Shown: positions 39,402-48,957 of the stretch, piece after piece
Position numbering within the stretch: the first letter of the stretch is position 1
Layout of the letters: each line of letters opens with the position of its first letter
Assembly (NCBI RefSeq): GCF_003574625.1
Contig: NZ_QNUJ01000008.1
Span: 124,001-188,000 of the forward strand
DNA: 64,000 nt
Direction: 5' to 3'
Source: Shinella zoogloeoides
GTDB taxonomy: Bacteria; Pseudomonadota; Alphaproteobacteria; Rhizobiales; Rhizobiaceae
Notes under the pieces: model-generated
What the model saw: the letters and a program-made list of their open reading frames with translations, nothing else
What the model was told of the DNA's origin: nothing
Database searches by the model: none
Position numbers and translations under genes: made by a program

Positions 39402-39866
39402 ATGACGAATGCGGTCAAGACTCTCACCCACGGACGCGAACTGATCGCCTTTCGGATCGGCGACCAGGAGTTCTGCGTGAACATCATGTCGGTCAGGGAA
39501 ATCCGCGGATGGACCCAGGCGACGCCGATGCCGCATGCGCCCTCCTACGTGCTGGGCGTGATCAACCTGCGCGGCGTCGTGCTGCCGATCGTCGACATGT
39601 CGCTTCGCCTCGGCATGAAGCCGGCCGAGCCGACGGTGCGCCACGTCATCATCGTCGCCCAGGTCGGGCCGAAGGTGGTGGGCCTGCTGGTCGATGCGGT
39701 CTCCGACATCCTGACCGTGACCCCCGAGAATATCCAGCCGACGCCGGATATCGCGAACGAGGTCGAGAAGGCTTATGCGCGCGGCATTCTCGCCATCGAG
39801 GGCCGCATGATCTGCCTCATCGAACTGGACTCCCTGTTCCCGCATACGGAAAGCGAAGCCGCATGA
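39402..39866 (+). CDS. cheW: Chemotaxis coupling protein CheW
   Basis: The 154-residue protein is a single CheW domain with LIAFRIGDQEFCVNIMSVREIRGW, APSYVLGVINLRGVVLPIVDMSLRLG and VVGLLVDAVSDILTV. It couples receptors to CheA. It follows cheA at 3 bases and overlaps cheR by four (ATGA). Length is typical; only one cheW is present in this operon. Confidence 0.96.
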   Translation: MTNAVKTLTHGRELIAFRIGDQEFCVNIMSVREIRGWTQATPMPHAPSYVLGVINLRGVVLPIVDMSLRLGMKPAEPTVRHVIIVAQVGPKVVGLLVDAVSDILTVTPENIQPTPDIANEVEKAYARGILAIEGRMICLIELDSLFPHTESEAA

Positions 39867-40768
39867 CCTATTCCCCGGCCATCGATGTCAGACAATCTCC
39901 GGACGAGTGCCTGGCGAGCGGCGAATACCCGCTGACGCGCCGGGACCTCTCCGAAATCGCGGCCATGATCTATGCGGATGCGGGCATCTATCTCAACGAG
40001 ACCAAGGCCTCGCTCGTCTATTCGCGCCTGTCCAAGCACATCCGCCAGCTCGGCCTCAAGGGCTTCCGGGATTATTGCGCGCTCGTCTCCTCGCCGGCGG
40101 GCGCAGCCGCGCGCCGCGAGATGCTGTCGCACCTGACGACGAACTTCACGCGCTTCTTCCGCGAGAACCACCATTTCGACCATATGCGCACCGACGTCCT
40201 GCCGGAGCTTCTGGCCCGAGCCCGCAACGGCGGGCGCGTGCGCATCTGGTCGGCGGCCTGTTCCGACGGGCAGGAACCTTATTCCATCGCGCTCACCGTG
40301 CTGTCGCTGATGCCGAACGTCGCGGATTACGATTTCCGCATCCTCGCGACGGACATCGACCCGAAGATTCTCGCCATCGCCCGCGCCGGCGCCTATGACG
40401 CGACCGCGCTCGAAACCGTCAGCCCCGCCATGCGCAAGCAGTTCTTCCGCGAGAGCGAGAGCGGCGGCCGGCAGAAATGGCAGATCGATGACCGGGTGAA
40501 GCGGCTCATCACCTTCAACGAATTGAACCTGATGGCCCAGTGGCCGTTCAAGGGCCCGTTCGACGTCATCTTCTGCCGCAACGTCGTCATCTATTTCGAC
40601 GAACCGACGCAGATGAAGATCTGGTCGCGCTTCGCCGGCATGCTCGGCGAGAACGGCCACCTCTATATCGGCCATTCCGAGCGCGTCTCGGGCGAGGCCA
40701 AGCACCAGTTCGACAATATCGGCATCACCACCTACCGCTATACCGGCAAGCACAGGAGGGGCGCATGA
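39863..40768 (+). CDS. cheR: Chemotaxis protein methyltransferase CheR
   Basis: CheR methylates receptor glutamates using S-adenosylmethionine. The 301 residues have the N-terminal helical domain (about 20-90) and the catalytic domain with [13 protein letters not shown], the SAM motif [16 protein letters not shown] (about 128-143), the DID acidic site and [14 protein letters not shown] 39863 overlaps the cheW stop. The end overlaps cheB (ATGATG), with AGGAGG just upstream for cheB. Confidence 0.96.
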   Translation: MTYSPAIDVRQSPDECLASGEYPLTRRDLSEIAAMIYADAGIYLNETKASLVYSRLSKHIRQLGLKGFRDYCALVSSPAGAAARREMLSHLTTNFTRFFRENHHFDHMRTDVLPELLARARNGGRVRIWSAACSDGQEPYSIALTVLSLMPNVADYDFRILATDIDPKILAIARAGAYDATALETVSPAMRKQFFRESESGGRQKWQIDDRVKRLITFNELNLMAQWPFKGPFDVIFCRNVVIYFDEPTQMKIWSRFAGMLGENGHLYIGHSERVSGEAKHQFDNIGITTYRYTGKHRRGA

Positions 40769-41823
40769 TGGCACCCGCGCGCGTCCTCGTCGTCGACGAT
40801 TCGCCGACCATGCGCGGCCTGATCACGGCCGTGCTCAATGCCGACCCGGACGTCAACGTCGTCGGGCAGGCGGGCGATGCCATGGAAGCCCGCAACGCGA
40901 TCAAGCAGCTCAATCCGGACGTCGTGACGCTGGATATCGAGATGCCGAACATGAACGGGCTCGAATTCCTCGACAAGATCATGCGGCTGAGGCCCATGCC
41001 GGTCATCATGGTCTCGACGCTCACCCATCGCGGCGCAGAAGCCTCGCTGATGGCGCTGGAGATCGGCGCCTTCGATTGCGTCGGCAAGCCGCAGCCGGGC
41101 GACGCCCGTCCCTTCGGCGACCTTGCCGAGAAAGTGAAGGCGGCCGCCCGCTCGCAGCGTCGTTTCATCCGCACCGACGTGCCGCCGCTCGCGCCGACCG
41201 TCGCCAACATGAACGCGGCGGCAAGCTACAAGCCGGGCCGGCGGATCGTCGCCATCGGCGCCTCGACGGGCGGCGTGGAAGCGCTGATCGCGGTCTTGCA
41301 GAAGTTCCCGGTCAACTGCCCGCCGACGGTCATCACGCAGCACATGCCGCCGACCTTCACGAAAAGCTTCGCCGAGCGGCTGAACCGCCTCTGCGCGCCG
41401 GTCGTGGAGGAAGCGAGGGACGGTGCGCGGCTGGAGATCGGCAAGATCTATCTGGCGCCGGGCGGCGACCGTCATCTCCAGGTCGCCAATCCGCATGCGC
41501 CCTGCTGCCGGTTGCTGGATCGGGATCCGGTCAACGGTCATCGGCCCTCGGTCGACGTGCTGTTCGATTCGGTTGCGGAACTTGCCGGGCGCAATGCCGT
41601 CGGCGTCATCCTGACCGGCATGGGCCGGGACGGGGCGGCGGGCTTGCTGAAGATGCGTCATGCAGGGGCGCGAACCATCGGCCAGAACGAAAAAACCTGC
41701 ATCGTATATGGAATGCCGAGAGTGGCTTTCGAGCTGGGCGCCGTCGAGCACCAGTTTCCGCTCTCCTCCATAGGGGAGGAAATCTTGAAGATCACTGCGG
41801 CCCGTAGAGAAGGGAGCGAATAA
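40765..41823 (+). CDS. cheB: Chemotaxis methylesterase/deamidase CheB
   Basis: CheB removes methyl groups from receptors after activation by phosphorylation. The 352-residue protein has a receiver domain with Asp57 (VVTLDIEMP) and a C-terminal esterase with the triad in [12 protein letters not shown] (Ser), [10 protein letters not shown] (His) and [14 protein letters not shown] (Asp). A linker of about 30 residues joins them. The double ATG at 40765/40768 follows AGGAGG. One-base overlap with cheY2. Confidence 0.96.
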   Translation: MMAPARVLVVDDSPTMRGLITAVLNADPDVNVVGQAGDAMEARNAIKQLNPDVVTLDIEMPNMNGLEFLDKIMRLRPMPVIMVSTLTHRGAEASLMALEIGAFDCVGKPQPGDARPFGDLAEKVKAAARSQRRFIRTDVPPLAPTVANMNAAASYKPGRRIVAIGASTGGVEALIAVLQKFPVNCPPTVITQHMPPTFTKSFAERLNRLCAPVVEEARDGARLEIGKIYLAPGGDRHLQVANPHAPCCRLLDRDPVNGHRPSVDVLFDSVAELAGRNAVGVILTGMGRDGAAGLLKMRHAGARTIGQNEKTCIVYGMPRVAFELGAVEHQFPLSSIGEEILKITAARREGSE

Positions 41824-42212
41824 TGTCTATCGCTGAAAAAATCAAAGTACTCATCGTTGACGACCAGGTGACGAGCCGCCTGCTGCTGGGCGACGCCCTG
41901 CAGCAGCTCGGCTTCAAGCAGATCACCGCGGCAGGCGACGGCGCGCAGGGCATGGCCATCATGACCCAGCAGCCGCACCACCTCGTCATCTCCGACTTCA
42001 ACATGCCGAAGATGGATGGCATCGAGTTCCTTCAGGCGGTTCGGTCCAACCCGAACACCAAGAAGGCGGCCTTCATCATTCTGACGGCGCAGGGCGACCG
42101 CGCGCTGGTGCAGAAGGCGGCGGCGCTCGGCGCGAACAACGTCCTGGCCAAGCCCTTCACCATCGAGAAGATGAAGGCAGCCATCGAAGCCGTGTTCGGG
42201 GCATTGAAATGA
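41823..42212 (+). CDS. cheY2: Response regulator CheY2 (motor-binding)
   Basis: The 129-residue receiver domain has Asp13-Asp14, phosphorylated Asp58 ([13 protein letters not shown]), the ILTAQGD switch region and Lys in LAKPFT. Asp58 agrees with Sinorhizobium CheY2, the regulator that slows the unidirectional flagellar motor. Start shares a base with the cheB stop; the end overlaps cheD by four bases. Confidence 0.94.
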   Translation: MSIAEKIKVLIVDDQVTSRLLLGDALQQLGFKQITAAGDGAQGMAIMTQQPHHLVISDFNMPKMDGIEFLQAVRSNPNTKKAAFIILTAQGDRALVQKAAALGANNVLAKPFTIEKMKAAIEAVFGALK

Positions 42213-42763
42213 CATCAGACGCCGGGGCGCGCCGCGTCCATGTCATTCAGGGCGAATACAAGGTCGTCAACGATCCGGATGTGGTGCTCACCACCATTCT
42301 CGGCTCGTGCGTGGCCGCCTGCATGCGCGACCCGGTCCTTGGCGTCGGTGGCATGAACCACTTCCTGCTGCCCGGCTCTGCCGAGGCGCTCGCCTCGGGG
42401 GGCGATGCCACACGCTACGGCGTTCATCTGATGGAGCTCCTGATCAACGGTCTCCTGAAGCAGGGCGCGCGTCGCGACCGGCTGGAGGCGAAGATCTTCG
42501 GCGGGGCGAGGACAATTGCGCGCTTTTCCAATGTCGGCGAGCAGAACGCGCTCTTCGCGCGCCAGTTCCTGATGGACGAGGGCATCAAGGTGGTGGGTGA
42601 GAGCACGGGTGGCGAGCACGGGCGCAAGCTGGAATACTGGCCGTCGAGCGGCCGGGCCCGGCAATATGCCCTGACGGGCGTCGAGACGCAGAAGACGGTG
42701 GCGCTGGAGCAGCGGCCGGTCCGCCCTGCAAAGCCCGTCGAGAGCTCGATCGAATTCTTCTGA
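42209..42763 (+). CDS. cheD: Chemoreceptor glutamine deamidase CheD
   Basis: CheD deamidates receptor glutamines and can contribute to receptor control. The 184 residues show the catalytic Cys in [15 protein letters not shown], the His in [12 protein letters not shown], and the Thr/Ala-containing [29 protein letters not shown] and [17 protein letters not shown] motifs. The C-terminal 20 residues are a variable extension. ATGA overlap with cheY2. Confidence 0.95.
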   Translation: MTSDAGARRVHVIQGEYKVVNDPDVVLTTILGSCVAACMRDPVLGVGGMNHFLLPGSAEALASGGDATRYGVHLMELLINGLLKQGARRDRLEAKIFGGARTIARFSNVGEQNALFARQFLMDEGIKVVGESTGGEHGRKLEYWPSSGRARQYALTGVETQKTVALEQRPVRPAKPVESSIEFF

Positions 42764-42846
42764 GCGGCGTCTTCGCCGCGAGGAAAAAAGTACGAACTGT
42801 ATTGCGTTGCCGGCCTTCGCCGGCCGTACGGGAAAAAGGGTAATCC

Positions 42847-43236
42847 ATGCAAGCCGACTATCTGAGTGCCGCGACCGCCATGGAGGAAGCCCTTCCGGAT
42901 GTCCTGATGCGAATCGTGTCCGAACTGCACGACGTCGCCTACCTGATCGAGCGCATCGAGCCGCAGCTCGCGGCCGTGCACGGGGACACAGCCGAACACG
43001 CCAACGAGCGCATGATGGTGATGCAGGGCATCGACCTTGCCGTCCAGAAGACGCGCGGCCTTGCCGAGTTCATCGACACGATCACCGCCAGCATTCCCGA
43101 AAACTGGGTCGTCGACGTCACCACGGCGCTGAACCTGGTGAAGCTTGCCGACATGCAGAAGGCGCTGAGCAACGGCATGCGCCACGGCCATTCCCAGCCG
43201 ATCGGCAAGGCGGCCGGCGATTTCGAGGCCTTCTGA
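42847..43236 (+). CDS. cheT: Chemotaxis protein CheT
   Basis: The 129-residue helical protein ends the che operon, in the place of Sinorhizobium cheT (formerly orf10). It has DLAVQ at residues 63-67, a D-x3-Q motif as in the CheZ phosphatase; work in Sinorhizobium reports a role for CheT in CheY1 dephosphorylation and an interaction with CheR (from memory). The 83 bases after cheD contain two short hairpins without T-runs. ATG 42847 follows GGGTAATCC; a GC-rich terminator follows. Confidence 0.85.
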   Translation: MQADYLSAATAMEEALPDVLMRIVSELHDVAYLIERIEPQLAAVHGDTAEHANERMMVMQGIDLAVQKTRGLAEFIDTITASIPENWVVDVTTALNLVKLADMQKALSNGMRHGHSQPIGKAAGDFEAF

Positions 43237-43266
43237 GAGAACTCGATAAAAACACGATCTGTCCGG

Positions 43267-43289
43267 CGGCGCCCTCGGGGCGCCGTTTT
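43267..43289 (+). terminator. che operon terminator
   Basis: An 8-bp perfect stem (43267-43274 with 43278-43285) with a TCG loop is followed by TTTT. It is 31 bases after the cheT stop. Confidence 0.7.
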
Positions 43290-43498
43290 GCGTTCGCCCG
43301 CCGGCTCCGCGTGGCACGAAATGCTCGCGCAAGTTTCACGGTCTAGTTTCCGGCCCGGATCAGTCAGGTCCGCGTATTCCATGGGGCAGGTCGGCGCGTG
43401 CGGAAATGTGCCGGCTCTATCTCACGAGATTGAAAATGCGTCTGATCGCGCCGGCATGGTAGTCCGGTGTCCAGGCGACTAGTCCGTGCGGGAACAGA

Positions 43499-45193
43499 AT
43501 GAATCTGTTGGAACAGTTGACGAAAGTCTACAAGAACCTGGCATCGCTGGGGCAGGCGAAACTCGCGATGCTGGCCGGAGCCGCCGTCGTGTCGATCGGT
43601 CTCGTGCTCGCCGCCGGGATCCTCGTGAACAAGCCCGCCTACGAGACGCTCTATGTCGGGCTGGAAAAGGCCGACCTGAACCAGATCGGCCTGGCGCTCG
43701 CCGAGGGCAATATCGACTTCAACAACGGAACGGACGGATCGAGCATCGCCGTTCCCGTCGGCCAGACCGGCAAGGCACGGCTCTATCTCGCCGAGCGCGG
43801 CCTGCCGAGCAGCGCCAATGCCGGCTACGAGCTCTTCGACAAGGTCGGCTCGCTCGGCCTCACCTCCTTCATGCAGGAGGTGACGCGCATCCGGGCCCTC
43901 GAGGGCGAGATCGCCCGCACCATCCAGCAGATCAACGGCATCGCCGCCGCCCGCGTCCATGTCGTGATGCCGGAGCGCGGCAATTTCCGCAGGGCCGACC
44001 AGGTGCCGACGGCCTCCGTCATGATCCGCGCCAGCGCGCAGGCCGGCCGTGAATCGGCCGCCGCCATCCGCCACCTCGTCGCCGCCTCGGTTCCGGGGCT
44101 TGAGGTCGACGGCGTGACGATCCTCGATTCCGCCGGCCAGCTCCTCGCCTCTGGCGACGATCCGGAAAACGGCCAGCTCAACCGTTCGCTGAACACGGTG
44201 CAGACCGTGCAGGGCGAGATCGAACGCAATATCGAGAAGGCGCTCGCACCCTTCCTCGGCATGGATAATTTCCGCGCCAGCGTCACTGCCGCCCTCAACA
44301 CCGATACGCAGCAGATCCAGGAAACGGTCTACGATCCGGAATCGCGCGTGGAACGCTCCGTCCGCGTGACCCGGGAGAGCCAGAAGTCCAGCCAGCACGC
44401 CTCGAACAAGGCGACGACCGTCGAGCAGAACATTCCGCAGGGCGGCCCCAAGGGCGACGGCAACGGCCCGCAGTCGAACGACGAGGCGGACAAGAAGGAA
44501 GAGCAGACCAACTACGAGATCAACAGCAAGACGGTCGCCACCGTTCGCAACGGCTTCGCGGTCGAGAAGCTCTCCGTTGCCGTCGTGGTGAACCGCGCCC
44601 GTGTCGCCGCCATGGTCGGCGAGCCGGCCGACCAGGCGAAGATCGATGCCTATATCGCCGACATGCAGAAGATCGTCTCCTCCGCCGCCGGTCTCAACCC
44701 GGACCGCGGCGACGTCGTGACGATCACCGCCATGGAATTCCTCGACCACCAGCTTCTGAACGACGCGGTGCCGGGCCCCGGCTTCGTGGAGACGCTGACG
44801 CGCAATATCGGCGGCATCATCAATGCGCTCGCCTTCGTCGCCGTCGCCGTCCTCGTCGTCTGGTTCGGTCTTCGTCCGGCGGTTCGCTCCGTCACCGGCG
44901 GCGGCGCCGCAGCCGGCGCGCTGGAAAGCGATGCGGCGGGCCTCGAGCTCCCCGACTTCTCGCCGGCCGGCGGCATCGGCGGCCCCGGGGCGACGCTCAT
45001 GGACGGCTTCGGCGCGGACTTCGGCTTCGACAGCACGGACGACCTGCTCAATGCCGGCGACGATGGCGACGGTTCCTTCAACCGCCGCGTCAAGGAAGGC
45101 CCGGAGCGCCGCCTCAGCCGCATGGTCGAGATCAGCGAGGAGCGCGCCGCCAAGATCCTGCGCAAGTGGGCGGTGGAGAAGGAAGCCGCCTGA
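43499..45193 (+). CDS. fliF: Flagellar MS-ring protein FliF
   Basis: FliF builds the MS ring in the inner membrane. The 564-residue protein has a transmembrane helix near the N-terminus (about residues 22-45), the ring-building motifs (KPAYETLYVGLEKADLNQI, RALEGEIARTIQQINGIAAARVHVVMPE, and a second RBM ending FFRAS-type region), a variable loop (about 290-340), a second helix (about 440-460) and the FliG-binding C-terminus (RLSRMVEISEERAAKILRKW). It is transcribed alone: a terminator lies on each side. No promoter was identified in the 200 bases upstream. Confidence 0.96.
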   Translation: MNLLEQLTKVYKNLASLGQAKLAMLAGAAVVSIGLVLAAGILVNKPAYETLYVGLEKADLNQIGLALAEGNIDFNNGTDGSSIAVPVGQTGKARLYLAERGLPSSANAGYELFDKVGSLGLTSFMQEVTRIRALEGEIARTIQQINGIAAARVHVVMPERGNFRRADQVPTASVMIRASAQAGRESAAAIRHLVAASVPGLEVDGVTILDSAGQLLASGDDPENGQLNRSLNTVQTVQGEIERNIEKALAPFLGMDNFRASVTAALNTDTQQIQETVYDPESRVERSVRVTRESQKSSQHASNKATTVEQNIPQGGPKGDGNGPQSNDEADKKEEQTNYEINSKTVATVRNGFAVEKLSVAVVVNRARVAAMVGEPADQAKIDAYIADMQKIVSSAAGLNPDRGDVVTITAMEFLDHQLLNDAVPGPGFVETLTRNIGGIINALAFVAVAVLVVWFGLRPAVRSVTGGGAAAGALESDAAGLELPDFSPAGGIGGPGATLMDGFGADFGFDSTDDLLNAGDDGDGSFNRRVKEGPERRLSRMVEISEERAAKILRKWAVEKEAA

Positions 45194-45220
45194 CGGCTCC
45201 CCACGAAGCAAGACATTCGG

Positions 45221-45254
45221 GACGCGGCCGGAAACGGCCGCGTCTTTCGTTTTG
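45221..45254 (+). terminator. fliF terminator
   Basis: A 10-bp stem (45221-45230 with 45235-45244) closed by a GAAA tetraloop is followed by TTTCGTTTT. It begins 28 bases after the fliF stop. Confidence 0.8.
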
Positions 45255-45770
45255 GTGTCCGGAAAAGTCCGACTTTTCGGTAGGGGTGTCGCTTTTCGGC
45301 AACGCTCGTTCAATCCGGTTGCAGCAATTCCTTCGCAATTGATCGGTGCCGAAAGAAAATGACGTTCGTGGCGGCGTGGGCTTGGAAAAAATTTCACGCT
45401 CCTGGCCGTTGCGCGCCGTCGCACCCGACCTGCAATTTTACGCGCATGAGCGGTCGCTCATATGGCTGATTGACGGGCGCTTCTTCAAATATTCCATGGT
45501 TAACAAGAATTTAACCGACGCTGCCCCGGCGCGGCTGGCATTCGCACGCTGTAAGGCAAATCACTTGCACCGGGCCGACTCACAGAAGCCGGCGAAAGTA
45601 AATCCCGAGAAGATGCCGTGGTTTTTAGCGAGGGGAGATGTACACTTTAGTCACTGATTCGTTTGGTGATTCTTGCCGATGCGGCCTGACCGGAGAGGGG
45701 TTTGGACGGTTCCAGATCTTTGGCGGAAGGGAGGCAGGATCTCCGCTTGGAATTGGAACAGGGGGCTATC
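45255..45770 (+). other. Long visN upstream region
   Basis: About 515 bases without a supported gene lie between the fliF terminator and visN. Base composition is distinctly less GC-rich than the coding parts, as in a regulatory region. It contains the CtrA box at 45500-45515, leaving a possible leader of about 200 bases before visN. Short open frames here (for example 45346-45657) have no protein-like features. Confidence 0.5.
45500..45515 (+). promoter_or_regulatory. CtrA-binding site upstream of visNR, exact consensus
   Basis: TTAA-CAAGAAT-TTAAC matches the CtrA consensus TTAA-N7-TTAAC exactly, inside the word GGTTAAC...TTAACC. It is 255 bases upstream of visN. It would connect the cell-cycle regulator CtrA with the motility master regulator. 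Confidence 0.65.
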
Positions 45771-46514
45771 ATGGAATCGATCCGGCCGGATGTCGCGGCC
45801 TGGGAATCCTATGGATTCTCTGCCGAGTCAGGTGAGCGTAAGAGTGCGCGTGAACTGCTGGTTCAACATCTCGCGCGCTGCGCGGGCCGCGCCGGCCTTC
45901 CCGCCGGCCTGAAGGCGCTGACCGATTATGTGAGCGCCTCGCATTATTTCCTCGTCCGTCACGACGTGTCGCCCGAAGCGGGGCTCGAGGCCGTGGTCGC
46001 ATCCGACTGGCCGTTCGACCTGGTGCGCAACATTGCAAGCGCCATCGTCGTCCGCCAGTCGCGCATGAGCGAGCTGGACAAGTGCCTGACGCTGCTGAAG
46101 CCGAGCTTCAGCCATCTTGCCGACGACGTGGCGGTGCCGGCCGGCATCAGCCGGGAATATTGCGTCATCGCCTTCCATGTCGGGCGAGTGCGCATGTCGC
46201 TGCTGCTCCTCTTCCCGGAGCATTTCATCCTTTCCCAGAGCAAGCTGCGCGATGTCGGCGTCATGACCGGCTATTTCGCCAGCGTCTGCTGCCGCGGCGC
46301 GATCCTGCGGCATGACCGGGAGATGGAGCTGACGGACCGCGAGATCGAATGCCTCTACTGGATCGCCGAAGGCAAGACGAGCGACGAGATCGCCGTCATC
46401 CTCGGCATCTCCCGCAACACGATCAACAACTACATCACCAGCGTGATGCGCAAGACGGCCACCAGGACGCGATCGGAAGCGATCGCCTGGGCCGTTCGCA
46501 ACAACCTGGTCTGA
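45771..46514 (+). CDS. visN: LuxR-type motility master regulator VisN
   Basis: VisN and VisR act together at the top of the rhizobial flagellar cascade, activating rem and, through it, motility genes. The 247 residues have an N-terminal autoinducer-domain-like region (about 20-175) and a C-terminal LuxR helix-turn-helix (about 185-245: ELTDREIECLYWIAEGKTSDEIAVILGISRNTINNYI). ATG 45771 follows AGGGGG at 7-base spacing; the frame is open upstream without support. visR starts 10 bases after the stop. Confidence 0.93.
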   Translation: MESIRPDVAAWESYGFSAESGERKSARELLVQHLARCAGRAGLPAGLKALTDYVSASHYFLVRHDVSPEAGLEAVVASDWPFDLVRNIASAIVVRQSRMSELDKCLTLLKPSFSHLADDVAVPAGISREYCVIAFHVGRVRMSLLLLFPEHFILSQSKLRDVGVMTGYFASVCCRGAILRHDREMELTDREIECLYWIAEGKTSDEIAVILGISRNTINNYITSVMRKTATRTRSEAIAWAVRNNLV

Positions 46515-46524
46515 GGAGGGACGG

Positions 46525-47268
46525 ATGGCCGGTCAGTTTTCCGCTCCCGCTGCAGCGGAGCCAGAGATTCGCATTGCGCGTCCCCAGAAGAGCGCGAGCG
46601 CCGCGGATTTCGTGTCACGCCTCCTGGTAATGCAGACGATCCTCGGAGCCGAGCAATTCGCGGTCCTGCGTCTCAGCGGCCAGGGCCTGCCGTCCGCCCG
46701 CAAGCTGGCGCTTTCGCTGCACAACTGGGCGAGCGACGTGGAGGGCAATGCCCGCCTGCTGCTGGAAGCCTACGGGCAGACGATGCTCGCGCATCTTGAA
46801 GCCTCCATGCTGCCGCTGATCTGGGAAGGGGCGGGCGACAGCCAGTTTATCGAGGCGGCCGCCGATCCTTTCGTGGCGCGCCTTCCCGCGCGTCTCCTGC
46901 CCTGGTCGGGCATGGCGTTCCCGGTCCGCCTCGGCGCGCATGGCAACGGCTATGTCCTCTTCCTCGGCACCTTCATCGCGCCGGCCGCCGATCTCATCAT
47001 CGACATGCACATGAAGAGCTGCCAGGTGCTGATCGACATGCTGGCCGGCGAGGAGCGCAAGCTGGCGCCCTCCGCATCGCTCAGCGAGCGCGAGATCGCC
47101 TGCCTCCAGATGGCCGGCGACGGCTGCATCTCAGAGGCGATCGCGGAAAAGATGGGCCTCTCCGTGCATACGGTGAACGCCTATCTCGGCACGGCGACGA
47201 CGAAGCTCGACGCCGTAAACCGCATCCAGGCGATCGCGAAGGCGATCCGCCTCGGCTATATTACCTGA
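46525..47268 (+). CDS. visR: LuxR-type motility master regulator VisR
   Basis: VisR is the partner of VisN. The 247-residue protein has an N-terminal sensory domain (about 30-175) and a C-terminal helix-turn-helix (SLSEREIACLQMAGDGCISEAIAEKMGLSVHTVNAYLGTATTKL). GAGGAGGGACGG precedes the ATG. In other rhizobia VisNR activity responds to quorum sensing and nutrients; nothing in the sequence shows the ligand. The operon ends at a hairpin terminator shared with the convergent gene. Confidence 0.93.
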   Translation: MAGQFSAPAAAEPEIRIARPQKSASAADFVSRLLVMQTILGAEQFAVLRLSGQGLPSARKLALSLHNWASDVEGNARLLLEAYGQTMLAHLEASMLPLIWEGAGDSQFIEAAADPFVARLPARLLPWSGMAFPVRLGAHGNGYVLFLGTFIAPAADLIIDMHMKSCQVLIDMLAGEERKLAPSASLSEREIACLQMAGDGCISEAIAEKMGLSVHTVNAYLGTATTKLDAVNRIQAIAKAIRLGYIT

Positions 47269-47279
47269 CAGGGGAGGGG

Positions 47280-47302
47280 ACGGCCGGCGAACCGGCCGTT
47301 TT
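47280..47302 (+). terminator. visNR terminator
   Basis: An 8-bp perfect stem (47280-47287 with 47292-47299) with a CGAA loop is followed by TTTT. It lies between visR and the end of the convergent flagellar operon and may serve both. Confidence 0.6.
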
Positions 47303-47308
47303 CGGCGC

Positions 47309-47752
47309 TCAATGCGCGTGCTGTGGCGCCGAGCCGGATGTCACATAGCGCGCCTCGGCAAGGCTCCTGCGCAGGAAGGCCGTGTTGTCGTCGGGATCGG
47401 CGGCCGGATCGTTGAAGGCCACATGGGTGACCTCGACGCCCGCCTTGTCCTTCTGCAGCATCAGCTTGGCATAGACCGTCACGCCCTGCGGGCGCAGCTC
47501 CATGTCCAGCGTCACTTCCGGCTCCGTGTCCCAGTCGAGGCGATAGTCGCCGCCGGCGCCGAAATTGACCGTGCCGGGCAGGAAATAGAGTTCGGCCGCC
47601 GAGGAGACCAGGTCGGCCAGGTTACCGTAGCACTCGAAACGCAACAGCGAGACGAGATCGGCCGCGTCGAGCAGTCTCAGCTCGGTGGCGACCGGGCAGA
47701 TTGCTTCTGCGACAATCTTCTCGCGCTCGGCGGAATAGGTGCATTTTCTCAT
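47309..47752 (-). CDS. Conserved flagellar-operon protein of unknown function (147 aa)
   Basis: The soluble 147-residue protein follows flhB by 5 bases at the end of the motA-fliM-fliN-fliG-flhB operon. The corresponding place in Sinorhizobium also has an unnamed ORF. It has an alpha/beta pattern with LRLLDAADLVSLLRFECYGNLADLVSSAAELYF and LRPQGVTVYAKLMLQKDKAGVEVTHVAFN, and no signal peptide. I do not recognise a domain. Co-transcription with flhB suggests a role in flagellar assembly or its control, which is inference. Confidence 0.8.
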   Translation of the reverse strand: MRKCTYSAEREKIVAEAICPVATELRLLDAADLVSLLRFECYGNLADLVSSAAELYFLPGTVNFGAGGDYRLDWDTEPEVTLDMELRPQGVTVYAKLMLQKDKAGVEVTHVAFNDPAADPDDNTAFLRRSLAEARYVTSGSAPQHAH

Positions 47753-47757
47753 CGGAT

Positions 47758-48837
47758 CTAGTTTACCCGTCTGGTCTGGGGCGAGGCTGCGTAAACCCGG
47801 TGAATCAGCTCCGCCACGGCCTTGTAGAACACCGGCGGAATGACACTATCCACCGAGACTTGCGCAAACATTGAGCGTGCGAGCGGCGGATCCTCGAAAA
47901 CGGGAATGCCGTTCTCCTCCGCGAGCTCGCGAATCTTGAGCGCGATGAGATCCTGGCCCTTGGCGACGACCACCGGGGCATCGCCTTCCTCGCGCACATA
48001 GCGCAGCGCCACGGCGAAGTGGGTCGGGTTGGCGATGACGAGGGTCGCGCGCGGCACGGCGGTCATCATGCGGCGACGGATGCGGTCGCGCTGGATCGAG
48101 CGCATGCGGGCCTTGACGATCGGGTCGCCCTGGGCCTGCTTCATTTCCTCCTTCACCTCCTGCTTCGTCATCATGAGTTCGGTGAACCAGTGATGGCGCG
48201 TCCAGGCGAAGTCGATGGCGGCGATGAGGGCGGTGGCGAAGAGGATGATGAGGAGGACCTTGTTGATGTCCGTCGTCATCATGTAGAGCAGCGCCTGCGG
48301 CTCGGAGAACATCGTGTCGAGCGAGGCGAAATAGTTGCCGCGCATGGCGATCGCCACGACCAGCGACACGAGCAGGATCTTGATCAGAGACTTGCCGAAT
48401 TCGACGAGGCCCTGCTTGCCGAAGAGGCGGCCGAGGCCCTTCATCGGGCTCAGCCGGCTGATCTGCGGGCGCACGCGCTCCAAGACCGGGCTCGGCAGGT
48501 TCTGGAACACCGACGAGGCGATGCCGAAGATCATCATCATCAGGAGGATCGGCATCAGCAGCGCACCGGCCTCCCAGCCGAGATGGCGGAAGATGGCGAT
48601 GACGTCCGTGCCGGTCTTGAGGTTCCAGGCCTCCGGCTGCTCGAAGAAATCGCGCAGCGTCTCGCTCATCCGCGCGATGCCGCCCGGCAGGAAGAAGACC
48701 AGGAAGAGGTAGATCGCCAGCGTCGAGGCGAAGATCGTGATCTCGCGCGAGAAGGGCGTGTTGCCCTTTTCCATCGCATCGCGAATCTTCTTCTCTGTCG
48801 GGAGTTCTGTTTTACTGTCCTTGTCGTCGTCCGACAC
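47758..48837 (-). CDS. flhB: Flagellar export gate protein FlhB
   Basis: FlhB is the substrate-specificity switch of the flagellar export apparatus. The 359 residues have four transmembrane helices (about 30-210) and a cytoplasmic C-terminal domain with the self-cleaving NPTH motif at residues 270-273. The N-terminal [22 protein letters not shown] is typical. It is 120 bases downstream of fliG, and that gap contains a hairpin. Confidence 0.96.
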   Translation of the reverse strand: MSDDDKDSKTELPTEKKIRDAMEKGNTPFSREITIFASTLAIYLFLVFFLPGGIARMSETLRDFFEQPEAWNLKTGTDVIAIFRHLGWEAGALLMPILLMMMIFGIASSVFQNLPSPVLERVRPQISRLSPMKGLGRLFGKQGLVEFGKSLIKILLVSLVVAIAMRGNYFASLDTMFSEPQALLYMMTTDINKVLLIILFATALIAAIDFAWTRHHWFTELMMTKQEVKEEMKQAQGDPIVKARMRSIQRDRIRRRMMTAVPRATLVIANPTHFAVALRYVREEGDAPVVVAKGQDLIALKIRELAEENGIPVFEDPPLARSMFAQVSVDSVIPPVFYKAVAELIHRVYAASPQTRRVN

Positions 48838-48884
48838 GTCGCGCTCCGGGGCAATTCCGGCAGGAGGCTCCGGCCGAAAGCAAA

Positions 48885-48917
48885 CGGCCCGAACCGCCTG
48901 TTTGGAGATTCGGGCCG
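48885..48917 (-). terminator. Hairpin between fliG and flhB (possible attenuator)
   Basis: A 9-bp perfect stem (48885-48893 with 48909-48917) lies 41 bases after the fliG stop. On the minus strand it is followed by TTTGCTTTCGG, a weak T-tract. It could partly terminate the motA-fliMNG transcript before flhB or protect the upstream mRNA. Confidence 0.45.
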
Positions 48918-48957
48918 GAAATACGCTCCGCCTGCGGCACTATCGTGTCAAGAAGGA

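Noticed and set aside
43312-43330. TGGCACG before fliF as a sigma-54 promoter
   Set aside because: The -12 GC is not at the required distance from the -24 GG, so the essential spacing fails.
43453-43478. GGCATGG before fliF as a fourth copy of the flaA/icpA motif
   Set aside because: Only the first six bases match; the rest is no better than chance in this GC-rich DNA.
45346-45657. A 103-codon open frame between fliF and visN
   Set aside because: No ribosome-binding site or domain; it contains the CtrA box and AT-rich regulatory sequence.
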